Source: Janthinobacterium lividum
Lineage (GTDB): Bacteria > Pseudomonadota > Gammaproteobacteria > Burkholderiales > Burkholderiaceae_D
Direction: 5' to 3'
Length of the DNA: 64,000 nucleotides
Assembly: GCF_011601275.1 (NCBI RefSeq)
Contig: NZ_JAAOLY010000013.1
Coordinates: 124,001-188,000, forward strand
This document shows, piece after piece, positions 36,811 to 44,859 of the stretch. Made by a program: the position numbers and the translations under genes. A model generated the notes under the pieces. It was not told where the DNA came from and made no database searches. It was given only the letters and a program-made list of their open reading frames with translations. Numbering within the stretch: the first letter of the stretch is position 1; each line of letters begins with the position of its first letter.

Positions 36811-37194
36811 ATGAGCAAACCGACCTATGTGCAAGACTACCAAGCCATCGTCGACGTACTGAACAAGTACAACGAAGGCTGCAAGCAAGCCGATAGCAGC
36901 ATCATGAAACCGGCATTCAACGCGCAGGCAACCATGTTCAGCAGTGACGCTGAAGGCAAGCTCGCTGGCGGTGGTATTCAAACGCTGTTCGACGGCATCG
37001 ATACCGTTTTCCAGCCATCGCCTGAGGCGCAAGGGGCAATCGTCAGCGTCGATATCGTCGGCACCGCCGCCAGTGCGCGCATCGACACGAACGATGTATC
37101 GGGCTTCTGCTTCACCGACTTCTTCCACTTGCTGAAAGTCGAAGGCAAGTGGACGATCGTGAGCAAAATCTTCCACACGCACGTCGCACCTTAG
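36811..37194 (+). CDS. NTF2-like protein (lumazine-binding-like), cytoplasmic copy 1
   Basis: A 127-residue protein with the NTF2/SnoaL cone fold pattern: N-terminal helices (YVQDYQAIVDVLNKYNEG), a central helix-strand part with FQPSPEAQ, and C-terminal strands ending in FHLLKVEGKWTIVSKIFHTHVAP. It has no signal peptide. AGGAG precedes the ATG. NTF2-like folds bind small hydrophobic ligands and can be isomerases, dehydratases or carriers. It shares most residues with the genes at 37300 and 40748. It is probably cotranscribed with the ene-reductase 55 bases upstream; its precise function is unknown. Confidence 0.85.
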   Translation: MSKPTYVQDYQAIVDVLNKYNEGCKQADSSIMKPAFNAQATMFSSDAEGKLAGGGIQTLFDGIDTVFQPSPEAQGAIVSVDIVGTAASARIDTNDVSGFCFTDFFHLLKVEGKWTIVSKIFHTHVAP

Positions 37195-37299
37195 CACCTT
37201 CAACTGCGGGGATACGTTATCTGTTCCGCGATAAGCATGCATGGCAGTTCCGGCCTGTCGCCAGAGCTGCTGCCTTCATCAGTACTTGCAATTATTATC

Positions 37300-37812
37300 A
37301 TGAGTGACTCAATGAAAAAAAACCTCTCCAAGACTTTGCTGTTCGCCGCAATCATTTCTGGCTTTGGCGCCACTGCTCAAGCAGCAGACCTGCCCGGCGG
37401 CCAGCAAATTGCCAGTAGCAAGGCCATCAACACACCTACCTATGTGCAAGACTACCAAGCCATCGTCGAGGTACTGAACAAATACATAGACGGCTGCAAA
37501 CAGGCTAGCAGCACGGTCATGAAACCAGCGTTCAGCGAAAAAGCCACCATCTTCAGCGTCGATGCCAAGGGCAAGCTGACTGGCGGCTCGATCCAGGAAC
37601 TGTTTAATGCTATCGACAACCCGCCATTTCGCCCATCACCTGAAGCTCAAAGCGTGATCGTCAAAGTCGATATCGTCGGCACCGCTGCCAGTGCGCGCGT
37701 CGACTCCAACGATGTGTCGGGCTTCTCGTTCAGCGACTTCTTCCACCTGCTCAAGGTCGAAGGCAAGTGGATAATCGTCAGCAAGATATTCCATACCCAC
37801 GTCGCGCCCTGA
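37300..37812 (+). CDS. NTF2-like protein, exported copy 2
   Basis: A 170-residue paralogue of the 36811 gene with an added N-terminal signal peptide (KKNLSKTLLFAAIISGFGA, cleavage near AQA-AD). The mature part (YVQDYQAIVEVLNKY to IFHTHVAP) resembles copy 1 closely, so the same fold is placed in the periplasm. Two starts, ATG 37300 and ATG 37312, are possible and neither has a strong ribosome-binding site. A perfect 10-bp inverted repeat covers its stop and the stop of the convergent TetR gene. Confidence 0.83.
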   Translation: MSDSMKKNLSKTLLFAAIISGFGATAQAADLPGGQQIASSKAINTPTYVQDYQAIVEVLNKYIDGCKQASSTVMKPAFSEKATIFSVDAKGKLTGGSIQELFNAIDNPPFRPSPEAQSVIVKVDIVGTAASARVDSNDVSGFSFSDFFHLLKVEGKWIIVSKIFHTHVAP

Positions 37813-37835
37813 GCGCTGGCTGCGTAGCGCTCAGG
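37808..37835. terminator. Hairpin spanning the convergent stops of the NTF2-like and tetR genes
   Basis: CCTGAGCGCT (37808-37817) and AGCGCTCAGG (37826-37835) pair perfectly with an 8-nt loop. The stem contains both stop codons. There is no T-run, so it may end or stabilise both transcripts. Confidence 0.45.
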
Positions 37836-38466
37836 CAAGCGCGTTTATTGGAAGAAGCCTGACCGCGTACGCAGCAAGCTTGCTCATTTCGCCTGGCGTC
37901 ACACCATCGCGTACGTGAATCGACATGCCTTCCAATAAAGTATTGAGCACGGCCGCCAGCGATTTGACCTCTGTTTTGGCAGGCAGCTGGCCGTCCTTGA
38001 TACCTTTTTTCAGCCGCTTGCTGAAGTGCGTGATGCCCTCTTGCCGCAAGGCCTTGACGGTATCGAACACCTCGACCGACTCCTCCGACACATTGATGGC
38101 AGCCAGCACCACCAGGCAGCCACAGGGCACTTGCGGCGAAAGCAAGATTTCGCCAGACTCCTTGAAGAAACGGTCGATCGCGCGATGGACGTCCGGCTCG
38201 TCGGCCATGCGCGCCCAAGGTGCATCCCAGTAGGTACGCTCATAGAAATCGACGGCTTCGAGAAACAGCTTGGCCTTGTTGCCGAAGGCGGCATACAAAC
38301 TGGGCGGGTTGATGCCCATGGCCGAGCACAACTCGGCCAGCGAGGCAGGTTCGTATCCACGACGCCAAAATACATCAAGCGCGCGCACCAAAGCCTCGGT
38401 ACGGTCGAAGCCACGCGGCCGGCCCTTGATTCGGCTAGTCGATGGAAGATTTTCGGTGCTGGTCAT
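37831..38466 (-). CDS. TetR family transcriptional repressor
   Basis: A 211-residue TetR-type protein with the HTH at about residues 22-68 (ALDVFWRRGYEPASLAELCSAMGI and PPSLYAAFGNKAKLF) and a ligand domain with VPCGCLVV, where C115 and C117 lie close together. The ATG at 38466 with AGGTGG before it is chosen over an upstream GTG. It is the last gene of a leftward run (ene-reductase, SDR, tetR). Its likely operator is the inverted repeat at 40637-40688. The close cysteines recall redox- or electrophile-sensing repressors such as NemR, but that is only an analogy. Confidence 0.9.
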   Translation of the reverse strand: MTSTENLPSTSRIKGRPRGFDRTEALVRALDVFWRRGYEPASLAELCSAMGINPPSLYAAFGNKAKLFLEAVDFYERTYWDAPWARMADEPDVHRAIDRFFKESGEILLSPQVPCGCLVVLAAINVSEESVEVFDTVKALRQEGITHFSKRLKKGIKDGQLPAKTEVKSLAAVLNTLLEGMSIHVRDGVTPGEMSKLAAYAVRLLPINALA

Positions 38467-38603
38467 CGGGATTACCACCTGTCTTCAAATTTATTACTTA
38501 AAACACTGCTCGTTGCCGAGTATACCGGCCATCACAGGGCAACCGCAATGCAAACAGGCCGCCAGAACAGTTGTCCGGGCAGCCTGGAGTGCAGTACGGC
38601 AGC

Positions 38604-39347
38604 TTACCAGTCCTGGCGGGTCGGCGAGATGATCAGGTCGTTGACGGTCACATTGGCCGGCTGGTCCAGCGCGTAGACGACCGCGCGGCCAATATCTTCA
38701 GGCGCAATCGCAATCTTGTTGAGTTCTTGCGCCGCCTTGCGGCCCGCCGGGTCGGTAACCTTGTCGGCCCACCCCGTGTTGATCACGCCCGGGCTGACTG
38801 TGTTGACGCGAATACCGTGCTGGACACCAAGCTCCTTGCGCATCGATTCCGTCATCGCCTGGACAAAAAATTTCGTTGCACTGTAGACGCCCGCCGCCGG
38901 CCCCACCTGATGGCCGGCAACCGAGTCCATGTTCAGTATCTGGCCGGACTTTTGCGCCAGCATGAATGGCAACACGGCGGCAATCGCGTTCAGATAACCT
39001 TTGATGTTAACGTTGATCATCTTTTCCCAGTCGTCGACCGCCAGGTCGGTCCAGTTGGAAAAGAGCATCAGGCCGGCGTTATTGACGAGAATGTCGACCG
39101 CGCCGAAATGTTCGTGCGCCGCTTGCGCCAGGGACTTCATCTCGGCTGGGCTGGTGACATCGCACACGATGCCGAGGGCTTGTCCACCTGCCGCGCTCAA
39201 TTCAGCGACGATGGCGTCCAGGCCTTCCTGGTCGCGCGCCGCCAGGACGACTTTCGCGCCTTTCTCCACCAGCGCGCGCGCCGATGCGGCGCCGATGCCC
39301 GACGATGCCCCGGTAATGATGACGATCTTGTTGTGCAGATGACTCAT
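38604..39347 (-). CDS. Short-chain dehydrogenase/reductase
   Basis: A 247-residue classical SDR. It has the cofactor motif TGASSGIG at 12-19, NNAG near 88, the catalytic Ser in the MDSVAG segment and YSATK near 154, and PGVINTGW after it. It probably interconverts a ketone or aldehyde and an alcohol with NAD(P)H. It lies 66 bases after the OYE-type gene and 137 bases before tetR in the same direction. AAGGA precedes the ATG. Confidence 0.92.
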   Translation of the reverse strand: MSHLHNKIVIITGASSGIGAASARALVEKGAKVVLAARDQEGLDAIVAELSAAGGQALGIVCDVTSPAEMKSLAQAAHEHFGAVDILVNNAGLMLFSNWTDLAVDDWEKMINVNIKGYLNAIAAVLPFMLAQKSGQILNMDSVAGHQVGPAAGVYSATKFFVQAMTESMRKELGVQHGIRVNTVSPGVINTGWADKVTDPAGRKAAQELNKIAIAPEDIGRAVVYALDQPANVTVNDLIISPTRQDW

Positions 39348-39413
39348 GATGTTTCCTTTTCGGTTGACTGCCCGGCACCGCCGGGCGATAAGTGACTATG
39401 AATCGCCGGCGAA

Positions 39414-40517
39414 TCAGCCGGCGGCCGTTGGCCAGTCGGTGTAACCCTTGGCGCCGCCGCCGTAGTAGGACTCGTGCGGCGCGATCGCCAGTTCAATGCC
39501 GGACTGCAGCCGGCGCACCAGGTCCGGATTCGAAATGAACAGGCGGCCGAAGGCAACGGCGTCGATCTTGCCTGCCGCGCGGCGCTGTACCGCCATCTCC
39601 AGGTCGTAGTTGTTGTTACCGATAAACTGGCCATTGAATTGCGCGCTCAAGGCGTCGAGGTCGATACCCTCCGGCACCTCGCGCGAGGTGGCGGTCGCTC
39701 CTTCGACGAAATGCAGATACGCCAGGTTGAAACGGTTCAGCTCGCCGATCAAATGGCCATACGTGGCCATGACGTTGCTGTCCGGCGGCGTGTTGCCCGC
39801 GTCCGGCGTGACCGGCGACAGGCGGATGCCGACGCGATCATTACCCCATATCTCGACGATTGCGGCCGTCACTTCGAGCGTCAGGCGGGCACGGTTTTCA
39901 ATCGAGCCGCCGTAGGCGTCAGTGCGGTGGTTGGTGGAATCGCGCAGGAACTGGTCGAGCAGATAGCTGTTTGCCGAATGCACTTCCACGCCATCGAAAC
40001 CGGCACGTTTCGCGTTGCGCGCGGCAATCCTGTACTGCTCGATAATGCCGGGAATTTCATCAGTTTCCAGCGCGCGCGGCATCGATACCGGCACGAAACC
40101 CTCGGTGGTGTAGGTGTTGCCTTCGGCCTGGATGGCGGAAGGCGCCACGGGAGAGGCGCCTTCAGGTTGCAGGGCAACGTTTGAAAAACGGCCCACATGC
40201 CACAACTGGCTGACGATCTTGCCGCCGGCCGCATGCACGGCATCGGTGACCTTTTTCCAGCCTGCGACCTGGGCCTCGCTCCAGATGCCGGGCGTGGCGG
40301 CATAGCCGCGTCCCTGCGGCGAGATATTGGTCGCTTCAGCCACGATCAGGCCGGCGCTGGCGCGCTGGGCATAGTACAGCGCATGCATTTCTTCGGGGAT
40401 GCCCTCCTCGCTATAACGGCTGCGCGTGACTGGCGCCATCACGATACGGTTGGCAAGTTCGATGGCGCCCATGTTGACGGGCGAAAACAAATCGGTACGG
40501 CTGGCGTGATCTTTCAT
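39414..40517 (-). CDS. Alkene reductase, Old Yellow Enzyme (NemA-like)
   Basis: A 367-residue FMN-dependent ene-reductase of the classical OYE class. Motifs are IVMAPVTRSRY near residue 25, SQLWHVGR near 97, VEVHSANSYLLDQFLRD near 175 giving an H-x-x-N substrate pair as in yeast OYE1, and AYGGSIENRARL after it. It reduces activated alkenes, nitro-esters or quinones with NAD(P)H. It differs in class from the ene-reductase at 35598, so the cluster has two distinct OYE types. It is first in the leftward run and starts 230 bases from the divergent NTF2 operon. Confidence 0.93.
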   Translation of the reverse strand: MKDHASRTDLFSPVNMGAIELANRIVMAPVTRSRYSEEGIPEEMHALYYAQRASAGLIVAEATNISPQGRGYAATPGIWSEAQVAGWKKVTDAVHAAGGKIVSQLWHVGRFSNVALQPEGASPVAPSAIQAEGNTYTTEGFVPVSMPRALETDEIPGIIEQYRIAARNAKRAGFDGVEVHSANSYLLDQFLRDSTNHRTDAYGGSIENRARLTLEVTAAIVEIWGNDRVGIRLSPVTPDAGNTPPDSNVMATYGHLIGELNRFNLAYLHFVEGATATSREVPEGIDLDALSAQFNGQFIGNNNYDLEMAVQRRAAGKIDAVAFGRLFISNPDLVRRLQSGIELAIAPHESYYGGGAKGYTDWPTAAG

Positions 40518-40628
40518 GTTTTCCTTGTCTCGACCAGTTCAGGTCGCTAATAGCAATGGCCCGCTCGTGCTGGCCTTCGGTGATATGGGGTGTCTGGCAA
40601 TCTTGCAGGCACGGCTGAATCGAATCGA

Positions 40629-40688
40629 TTGACACAATCTGTAGCAATCACTATATAATACACGCATTCCGTAGCGATTGCTACAGAT
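40629..40688. promoter_or_regulatory. Divergent promoter with TetR-type inverted-repeat operator
   Basis: ATCTGTAGCAATC (40637-40649) and GATTGCTACAGAT (40676-40688) form a perfect 13-nt inverted repeat. The right arm also contains its own dyad, GTAGC-GATT-GCTAC (40671-40684). A rightward promoter lies across it: TTGACA at 40629-40634, 17-nt spacer, TATATA at 40652-40657 (or TATAAT two bases on). Minus-strand -10-like sequences occur in the same A/T stretch. This layout suits repression of both divergent operons by the local TetR protein. Confidence 0.7.
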
Positions 40689-40747
40689 CAAACCCGGCAG
40701 CTGCCATGGCAGGTGCCGGCCATTCATTTATCGCCAAGGAGCAATCC

Positions 40748-41131
40748 ATGTCCCAACCAAGTTATGTGCAGGAATACAGCGCCATCGTCGACGTGCTCAA
40801 TCAGTACAACGAAGGTGGCAAACAGGCCAACAGCAGCATCATGAAGCCCGCTTTCAGCGAGCAGGCCACTATCTTTGGCGTCACCGAGGACGGTACGCTG
40901 ACAGGCGGCGCCATTGCCGGCCTGTTCGAGACCATCGACACGGCATTTCGTCCGTCGCCGGAGGCGCGGGCAGTGATTGCCCGCGTCGACATCGTCGGCT
41001 CGGCTGCCAGCGCCCGCATCGATACCAATGATATTTCCGGCTTCTGCTTTACCGACTTCTTCAACCTGCTGAAAGTAGCCGGCAAGTGGACCGTGGTAAG
41101 CAAGATCTATCACACCCACGTTGCCCCCTGA
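40748..41131 (+). CDS. NTF2-like protein, cytoplasmic copy 3
   Basis: A 127-residue protein very similar to copies 1 and 2 (YVQEYSAIVDVLNQYNEG at the start, FRPSPEAR mid-protein, FNLLKVAGKWTVVSKIYHTHVAP at the end). AAGGAG precedes the chosen ATG; a longer in-frame start at 40706 lies in the promoter region. It heads a rightward run with another NTF2-like gene and an SRPBCC gene. The function is unknown; small-molecule binding or isomerisation is likely from the fold. Confidence 0.87.
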   Translation: MSQPSYVQEYSAIVDVLNQYNEGGKQANSSIMKPAFSEQATIFGVTEDGTLTGGAIAGLFETIDTAFRPSPEARAVIARVDIVGSAASARIDTNDISGFCFTDFFNLLKVAGKWTVVSKIYHTHVAP

Positions 41132-41164
41132 AATCGTTTTTCCATAGCCCGACAAGGAACCATC

Positions 41165-41551
41165 ATGAACACCAATATCAAGGCAGTACCGACCAGCCAA
41201 TACGATGCCGTCATCGCCGTGGCACAACGCTATGTCGATGGCTTGCGCGCTGGCAGTAGCGAAGGCGTCGCACAGGCTTTCCACCAGGATGCCGTGATGT
41301 ACGGCTTTACCAATGGCGAACTGCTGGGCGGCCCGATCAGCAATCTGTTCGATTTCGTCAAGACCAATGGCAAGGCGCCAGACATCACCACACGCCTCGA
41401 CGTGCTGGCCATCACGCCAACCACCGCCGTGGTGCGCGTGGATATGGAGAAAGACGCGATTGGCGCCGATTACAACGATTACCTGACCCTGATCAAGTTG
41501 CCTGAAGGATGGAAAGTCATCGCCAAGGTCTATCACCAGTTCGCAGCCTGA
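41165..41551 (+). CDS. NTF2-like protein, diverged copy 4
   Basis: A 128-residue NTF2/SnoaL-type protein beginning MNTNIKAVPTSQYDAVIAV and ending LIKLPEGWKVIAKVYHQFAA. The overall pattern (N-terminal helix with QRYVDGL, GELLGGPI, final KVIAKVYH) matches the other three copies, but most residues differ, so it is an older paralogue. AAGGA lies before the ATG and 33 bases separate it from the previous gene. The function is unknown. Confidence 0.85.
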   Translation: MNTNIKAVPTSQYDAVIAVAQRYVDGLRAGSSEGVAQAFHQDAVMYGFTNGELLGGPISNLFDFVKTNGKAPDITTRLDVLAITPTTAVVRVDMEKDAIGADYNDYLTLIKLPEGWKVIAKVYHQFAA

Positions 41552-41577
41552 ACATTCACCCGGGACAGGAGTCAATC

Positions 41578-42027
41578 ATGGCAACAGTTGAATATTGCGC
41601 CCTGGTCGGGCATGGGGCGGACGCTGTCTGGAGCGTGCTGAAGCAATTTGGCCAGATCAGCACCTGGCATCCGGCCATCACCCACAGCCGTATCGAAGGC
41701 GAGTTGCCGGACGGCATGGTGGGCTGCGTGCGCCACCTGACGCTGGAGAACGGCGCCATCCTGCGTGAAAAACTGCTGTCGGTCGATGACAGCGAGCGCG
41801 CTCTGTCGTACCGCTTCGAAGAATCGCCACTGCCGGTGGACAATTATGTAGCGACCATCCGCCTGACGCCACTGAGCGGCCAGGCGACGACGCTGATCGC
41901 CTGGAAGGCCACCTTCGACCTGCGCAAGCCTGATCCGCAGCAGCAGCAAACGGCGGCGATACACGCGTTGATCGTTGGCGGGCATCAGAGCTTGCAGTCG
42001 TATCTGGCAGGGTTGGAGCATAGCTGA
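41578..42027 (+). CDS. SRPBCC family protein (polyketide cyclase/dehydratase-like)
   Basis: A 149-residue START/Bet v1-like protein: N-terminal strand and helices with GADAVWSVLKQFGQISTWHPAI, central strands with CVRHLTLENGAILREKLLSVDD, and a C-terminal long helix ending in LQSYLAGLEHS. SRPBCC proteins form a deep hydrophobic pocket for lipids, polyketides or steroids. ACAGGAG precedes the ATG. It is the third gene of the rightward run and convergent with the symporter gene. A role in binding the same ligand as the NTF2-like proteins is inference. Confidence 0.87.
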   Translation: MATVEYCALVGHGADAVWSVLKQFGQISTWHPAITHSRIEGELPDGMVGCVRHLTLENGAILREKLLSVDDSERALSYRFEESPLPVDNYVATIRLTPLSGQATTLIAWKATFDLRKPDPQQQQTAAIHALIVGGHQSLQSYLAGLEHS

Positions 42028-42072
42028 GGCAGTACGGCTTGCAGCGCTCAAGCGACCGCAAGCCTTTCCGCC

Positions 42073-43329
42073 TCAAGGGCGGGCCATTCCCGCCAAGGCC
42101 TGTTGCGGTAGCAACGCCTCTTTTTCCCAGCGCGCGATAATCAGCGGCGCAACAGCATTGCCGAGCACGTTGAGGGTTGTCGTGCCGCTATCGATAATCC
42201 TGAAAATCCCGGCGATCAGGGCTACGCCTTCCAGCGGCAGTCCGGCCGATGCCAGCGTGGCGGACAAAATGATGATGGCAAAGCCCGGCACCCCAGCTGC
42301 CCCTTTCGACGTCAGCACCATTGTGATCACCAGCATGGCTTGCTGTGTCACCGACAGGTCGATGCCATATAGTTGCGCGATAAAGATGGTCGCCACGCCA
42401 AGGAAGATGGCCGCGCCGTCCAGGTTGAAGGCGTAGCCGACCGGCACCACGAAGCTGACGATGCGCCGTGGCACGCCATAGGCTTCCAGTTTTTCCATCA
42501 GTTGCGGCATCACGGCAGCAGAGGCGGCGCTGGAAAAGGCCAACAGCAATTCATCCCGGAAATAGCGTATCAACTTGAAGATGTTTTCTCCGATCAGGTA
42601 GCAAATGCCGCCGAGCACCACCAGCGCGAACAGCAGCAACGCCAGGTACACCACGCCGATCAGTTTCAACAGCGGCAACAGCGAGGCGAAGCCGAAGCTG
42701 CAGACGGTGGCGCCTATCATGCCGAACACACCGATCGGCGCATACGCCATCACGATGCGCACCACCTTGAACATGGTGTCGAGTATGCCTTGCAGCACTG
42801 CCACCACCGGTGCGCTGCGGGCTTGCGGCAGCGAATTGAGGGACAGGCCGAACAGCACGGCAAAGAACAGGATGGACAGCAATTTTCCTTCCGCCAGGGC
42901 CACGAAAATATTGTCCGGGACGATATTTTGCAGGATTACCAGCGCGCCTTTGGGCGGCTCCATCTTCATGGCCGTGCTGCCATGGACCATGGAGGAGATA
43001 TCGGTACCCGTGCCAGGCTGGAACAGATTGGCCAGCAGCAGGCCTACGACGATGGCAAGGCTGGTGATGCCGAAAAAATAGCCGAGCGACTTCATGCCCA
43101 TACGGCCGAACGACTTGTTGTCGCCGCCTGCTATGCCCAGCACCATGCAGCAAAACACCAGCGGCACCACCACCATCTTCATCATCTTGATAAAGATATC
43201 GCCCAAGGGCTTGAGCACTTGCGAGCCGACCCAGTCCTGGTGCAAGGGATGCGTGTTGAAATACCAGCCGACCAGTATGCCCAGCGCCAGTCCGATGGCG
43301 ATTTGTACAACCAAAGAAATCCGTTTCAT
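42073..43329 (-). CDS. Dicarboxylate/amino acid:cation symporter (DAACS family)
   Basis: A 418-residue DctA/GltP-type secondary transporter with eight helices and two re-entrant loops. Visible motifs are VVVPLVFCCMVLGIAG near residue 55, the Ser-rich hairpin AFSSAASAAVMPQLME near 265, and NLDGAAIFLGVATIFIAQ near 300. The ATG at 43329, with GGGGA upstream, is chosen over a start nine codons earlier. It probably imports C4-dicarboxylates, glutamate or a related anion with Na+ or H+. It follows a VOC gene in the same direction. Confidence 0.9.
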   Translation of the reverse strand: MKRISLVVQIAIGLALGILVGWYFNTHPLHQDWVGSQVLKPLGDIFIKMMKMVVVPLVFCCMVLGIAGGDNKSFGRMGMKSLGYFFGITSLAIVVGLLLANLFQPGTGTDISSMVHGSTAMKMEPPKGALVILQNIVPDNIFVALAEGKLLSILFFAVLFGLSLNSLPQARSAPVVAVLQGILDTMFKVVRIVMAYAPIGVFGMIGATVCSFGFASLLPLLKLIGVVYLALLLFALVVLGGICYLIGENIFKLIRYFRDELLLAFSSAASAAVMPQLMEKLEAYGVPRRIVSFVVPVGYAFNLDGAAIFLGVATIFIAQLYGIDLSVTQQAMLVITMVLTSKGAAGVPGFAIIILSATLASAGLPLEGVALIAGIFRIIDSGTTTLNVLGNAVAPLIIARWEKEALLPQQALAGMARP

Positions 43330-43389
43330 GCCTGTCCCCGTTTTATTGTATGGCACTGGACACGGGTCAGCCCCGTGCCCGCTCCGGTA

Positions 43390-43815
43390 TTACTTGGCGA
43401 ACAGCTGGTCGATGTTCTGGAAGGCCTTGAACTCAAGGGCGTTACCGCATGGGTCAAACAGGAACATGGTGGCCTGCTCGCCGACCTGGCCCTTGAAACG
43501 GATGTACGGTTCGATGACGAACCTGGTGCCGAAAGTTTTCAGACGCTCGGCCAGCGCTTCCCATTCGCTCCAAGCGAGCACGACGCCGAAGTGCGGCACC
43601 GGTACGTCATGTCCATCGACCGGGTTGGAATGCACATGTTCCTGGGAGGCAGTCTTCGGATGTTCATGGATCACCAGTTGATGTCCAAAAAAATTGTAGT
43701 CGACCCATTGCGTGCTGGATCGCCCCTCTTCCAGGCCAAACACATCGCTGTAGAAGCGGCGCGCCGCCGGCAAGTCATAGACGGGAATGGCAAGGTGGAA
43801 AGGTGAAAGGCTCAT
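43390..43815 (-). CDS. VOC family protein (glyoxalase/dioxygenase fold)
   Basis: A 141-residue vicinal-oxygen-chelate protein with paired beta-alpha-beta-beta-beta modules. The likely metal ligands are His7 in SPFHLAIPV, a His in VPHFGVVL and Glu in GNALEFKAF. Bacterial relatives include glyoxalases and uncharacterised dioxygenase-like proteins. AGGAG precedes the start. It lies 60 bases upstream of the symporter gene in the same direction, so the two are probably one unit opposite the LysR at 43960. Confidence 0.87.
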   Translation of the reverse strand: MSLSPFHLAIPVYDLPAARRFYSDVFGLEEGRSSTQWVDYNFFGHQLVIHEHPKTASQEHVHSNPVDGHDVPVPHFGVVLAWSEWEALAERLKTFGTRFVIEPYIRFKGQVGEQATMFLFDPCGNALEFKAFQNIDQLFAK

Positions 43816-43959
43816 CGTAAAATCTCCTGTTGGTGTGTGGTCGGCGTCGTGATCCAGCGCGGTGCGGGGAAGTCAATGACGTTGCTCAAGTATTGTAGAA
43901 TCTTGAAATGAAAAAAATAATCAATATATTTTTTCCATAAACACAAACAGGATTGATGA

Positions 43960-44859
43960 ATGATACGAGAACTCAAGACCTTGGTCTCGGTCGCGCGCGA
44001 AGGCACGTTTGCGGCCGCCGGCGACAAGATCGGACTCACGCAAGCGGCGGTCAGTGCGCAGATGCAGCGCCTGCAGGCAGAACTGGGCTTGTCGCTGTTT
44101 GACCGCGCGGGGCGTTCCTCTCGTCTGAACAAGATGGGACATCAGATACTGGAGCAGACCCAAGAGTTACTGCGTCTGTACGACAACCTGGGATCTGCCA
44201 GCGCCGGGGCACCAGCAGCCAAAGTCACCATCGGCGCGATTGCCTCGGTCCAGCGCTCCTTCTTACCGGATACACTGGCGACGCTGCACCGGCAACTGCC
44301 CGATTGCCGCACGCGCGTATTGCCAGGCTTGTCGATGGAATTGCTGAACATGGTCGACGCTGGCGAGATCGACATGGCCGTCATCATTCGTCCACCGTTC
44401 GCCCTGCAGAGCGACTTGCGCTGGACCACACTGGCACGCGAACCGTTCCGTCTGATCGTGCCACGCGATGTGCCTGGTGATGACTGGGTGGAGTTGTTGT
44501 CGCAGCAACCGTTCGTGCGCTATGACCGCGCCTCGTTCGGCGGACGCCAGGTCGACCGTTTTTTGCGAAAAATGCAGGTGTCCGTGCATGAAGTGTGTGA
44601 AGTCGACGAACTCGACGCAATCGTCAAGCTGGTGGGCAACCGCGTGGGCGTGGCCTTGTTGCCACAAACAGCAGCCCATCGGCACTGGCCGGCGGCCATG
44701 CGTGTCGTCGACCTGGGGGCACACACTTTTCATCGGGATATCGGACTGGTATACCGCTATCAAGCGAGCCTGAGCGCGCCTGCACGCATGCTGGTCGATT
44801 TGATAGAGGAACATGCCCAAGCAATCAGCCTCGACTCAACTTGGAATGATTCAGAATAG
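43960..44859 (+). CDS. LysR family transcriptional regulator
   Basis: A 299-residue LysR-type regulator with the winged helix at the N terminus (TLVSVAREGTFAAAGDKIGLTQAAVSAQMQRLQAEL and FDRAGRSSRLNKMG) and an effector domain from about residue 88. It diverges from the VOC/symporter unit across a 144-base A/T-rich gap and is the likely regulator of that unit. Confidence 0.9.
   Translation: MIRELKTLVSVAREGTFAAAGDKIGLTQAAVSAQMQRLQAELGLSLFDRAGRSSRLNKMGHQILEQTQELLRLYDNLGSASAGAPAAKVTIGAIASVQRSFLPDTLATLHRQLPDCRTRVLPGLSMELLNMVDAGEIDMAVIIRPPFALQSDLRWTTLAREPFRLIVPRDVPGDDWVELLSQQPFVRYDRASFGGRQVDRFLRKMQVSVHEVCEVDELDAIVKLVGNRVGVALLPQTAAHRHWPAAMRVVDLGAHTFHRDIGLVYRYQASLSAPARMLVDLIEEHAQAISLDSTWNDSE

Noticed and set aside
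42373-43806. 477-codon open frame on the plus strand opposite the symporter and VOC genes
   Set aside because: Composition is His/Gln/Arg-rich as expected for a shadow frame, and both minus-strand genes are well supported.
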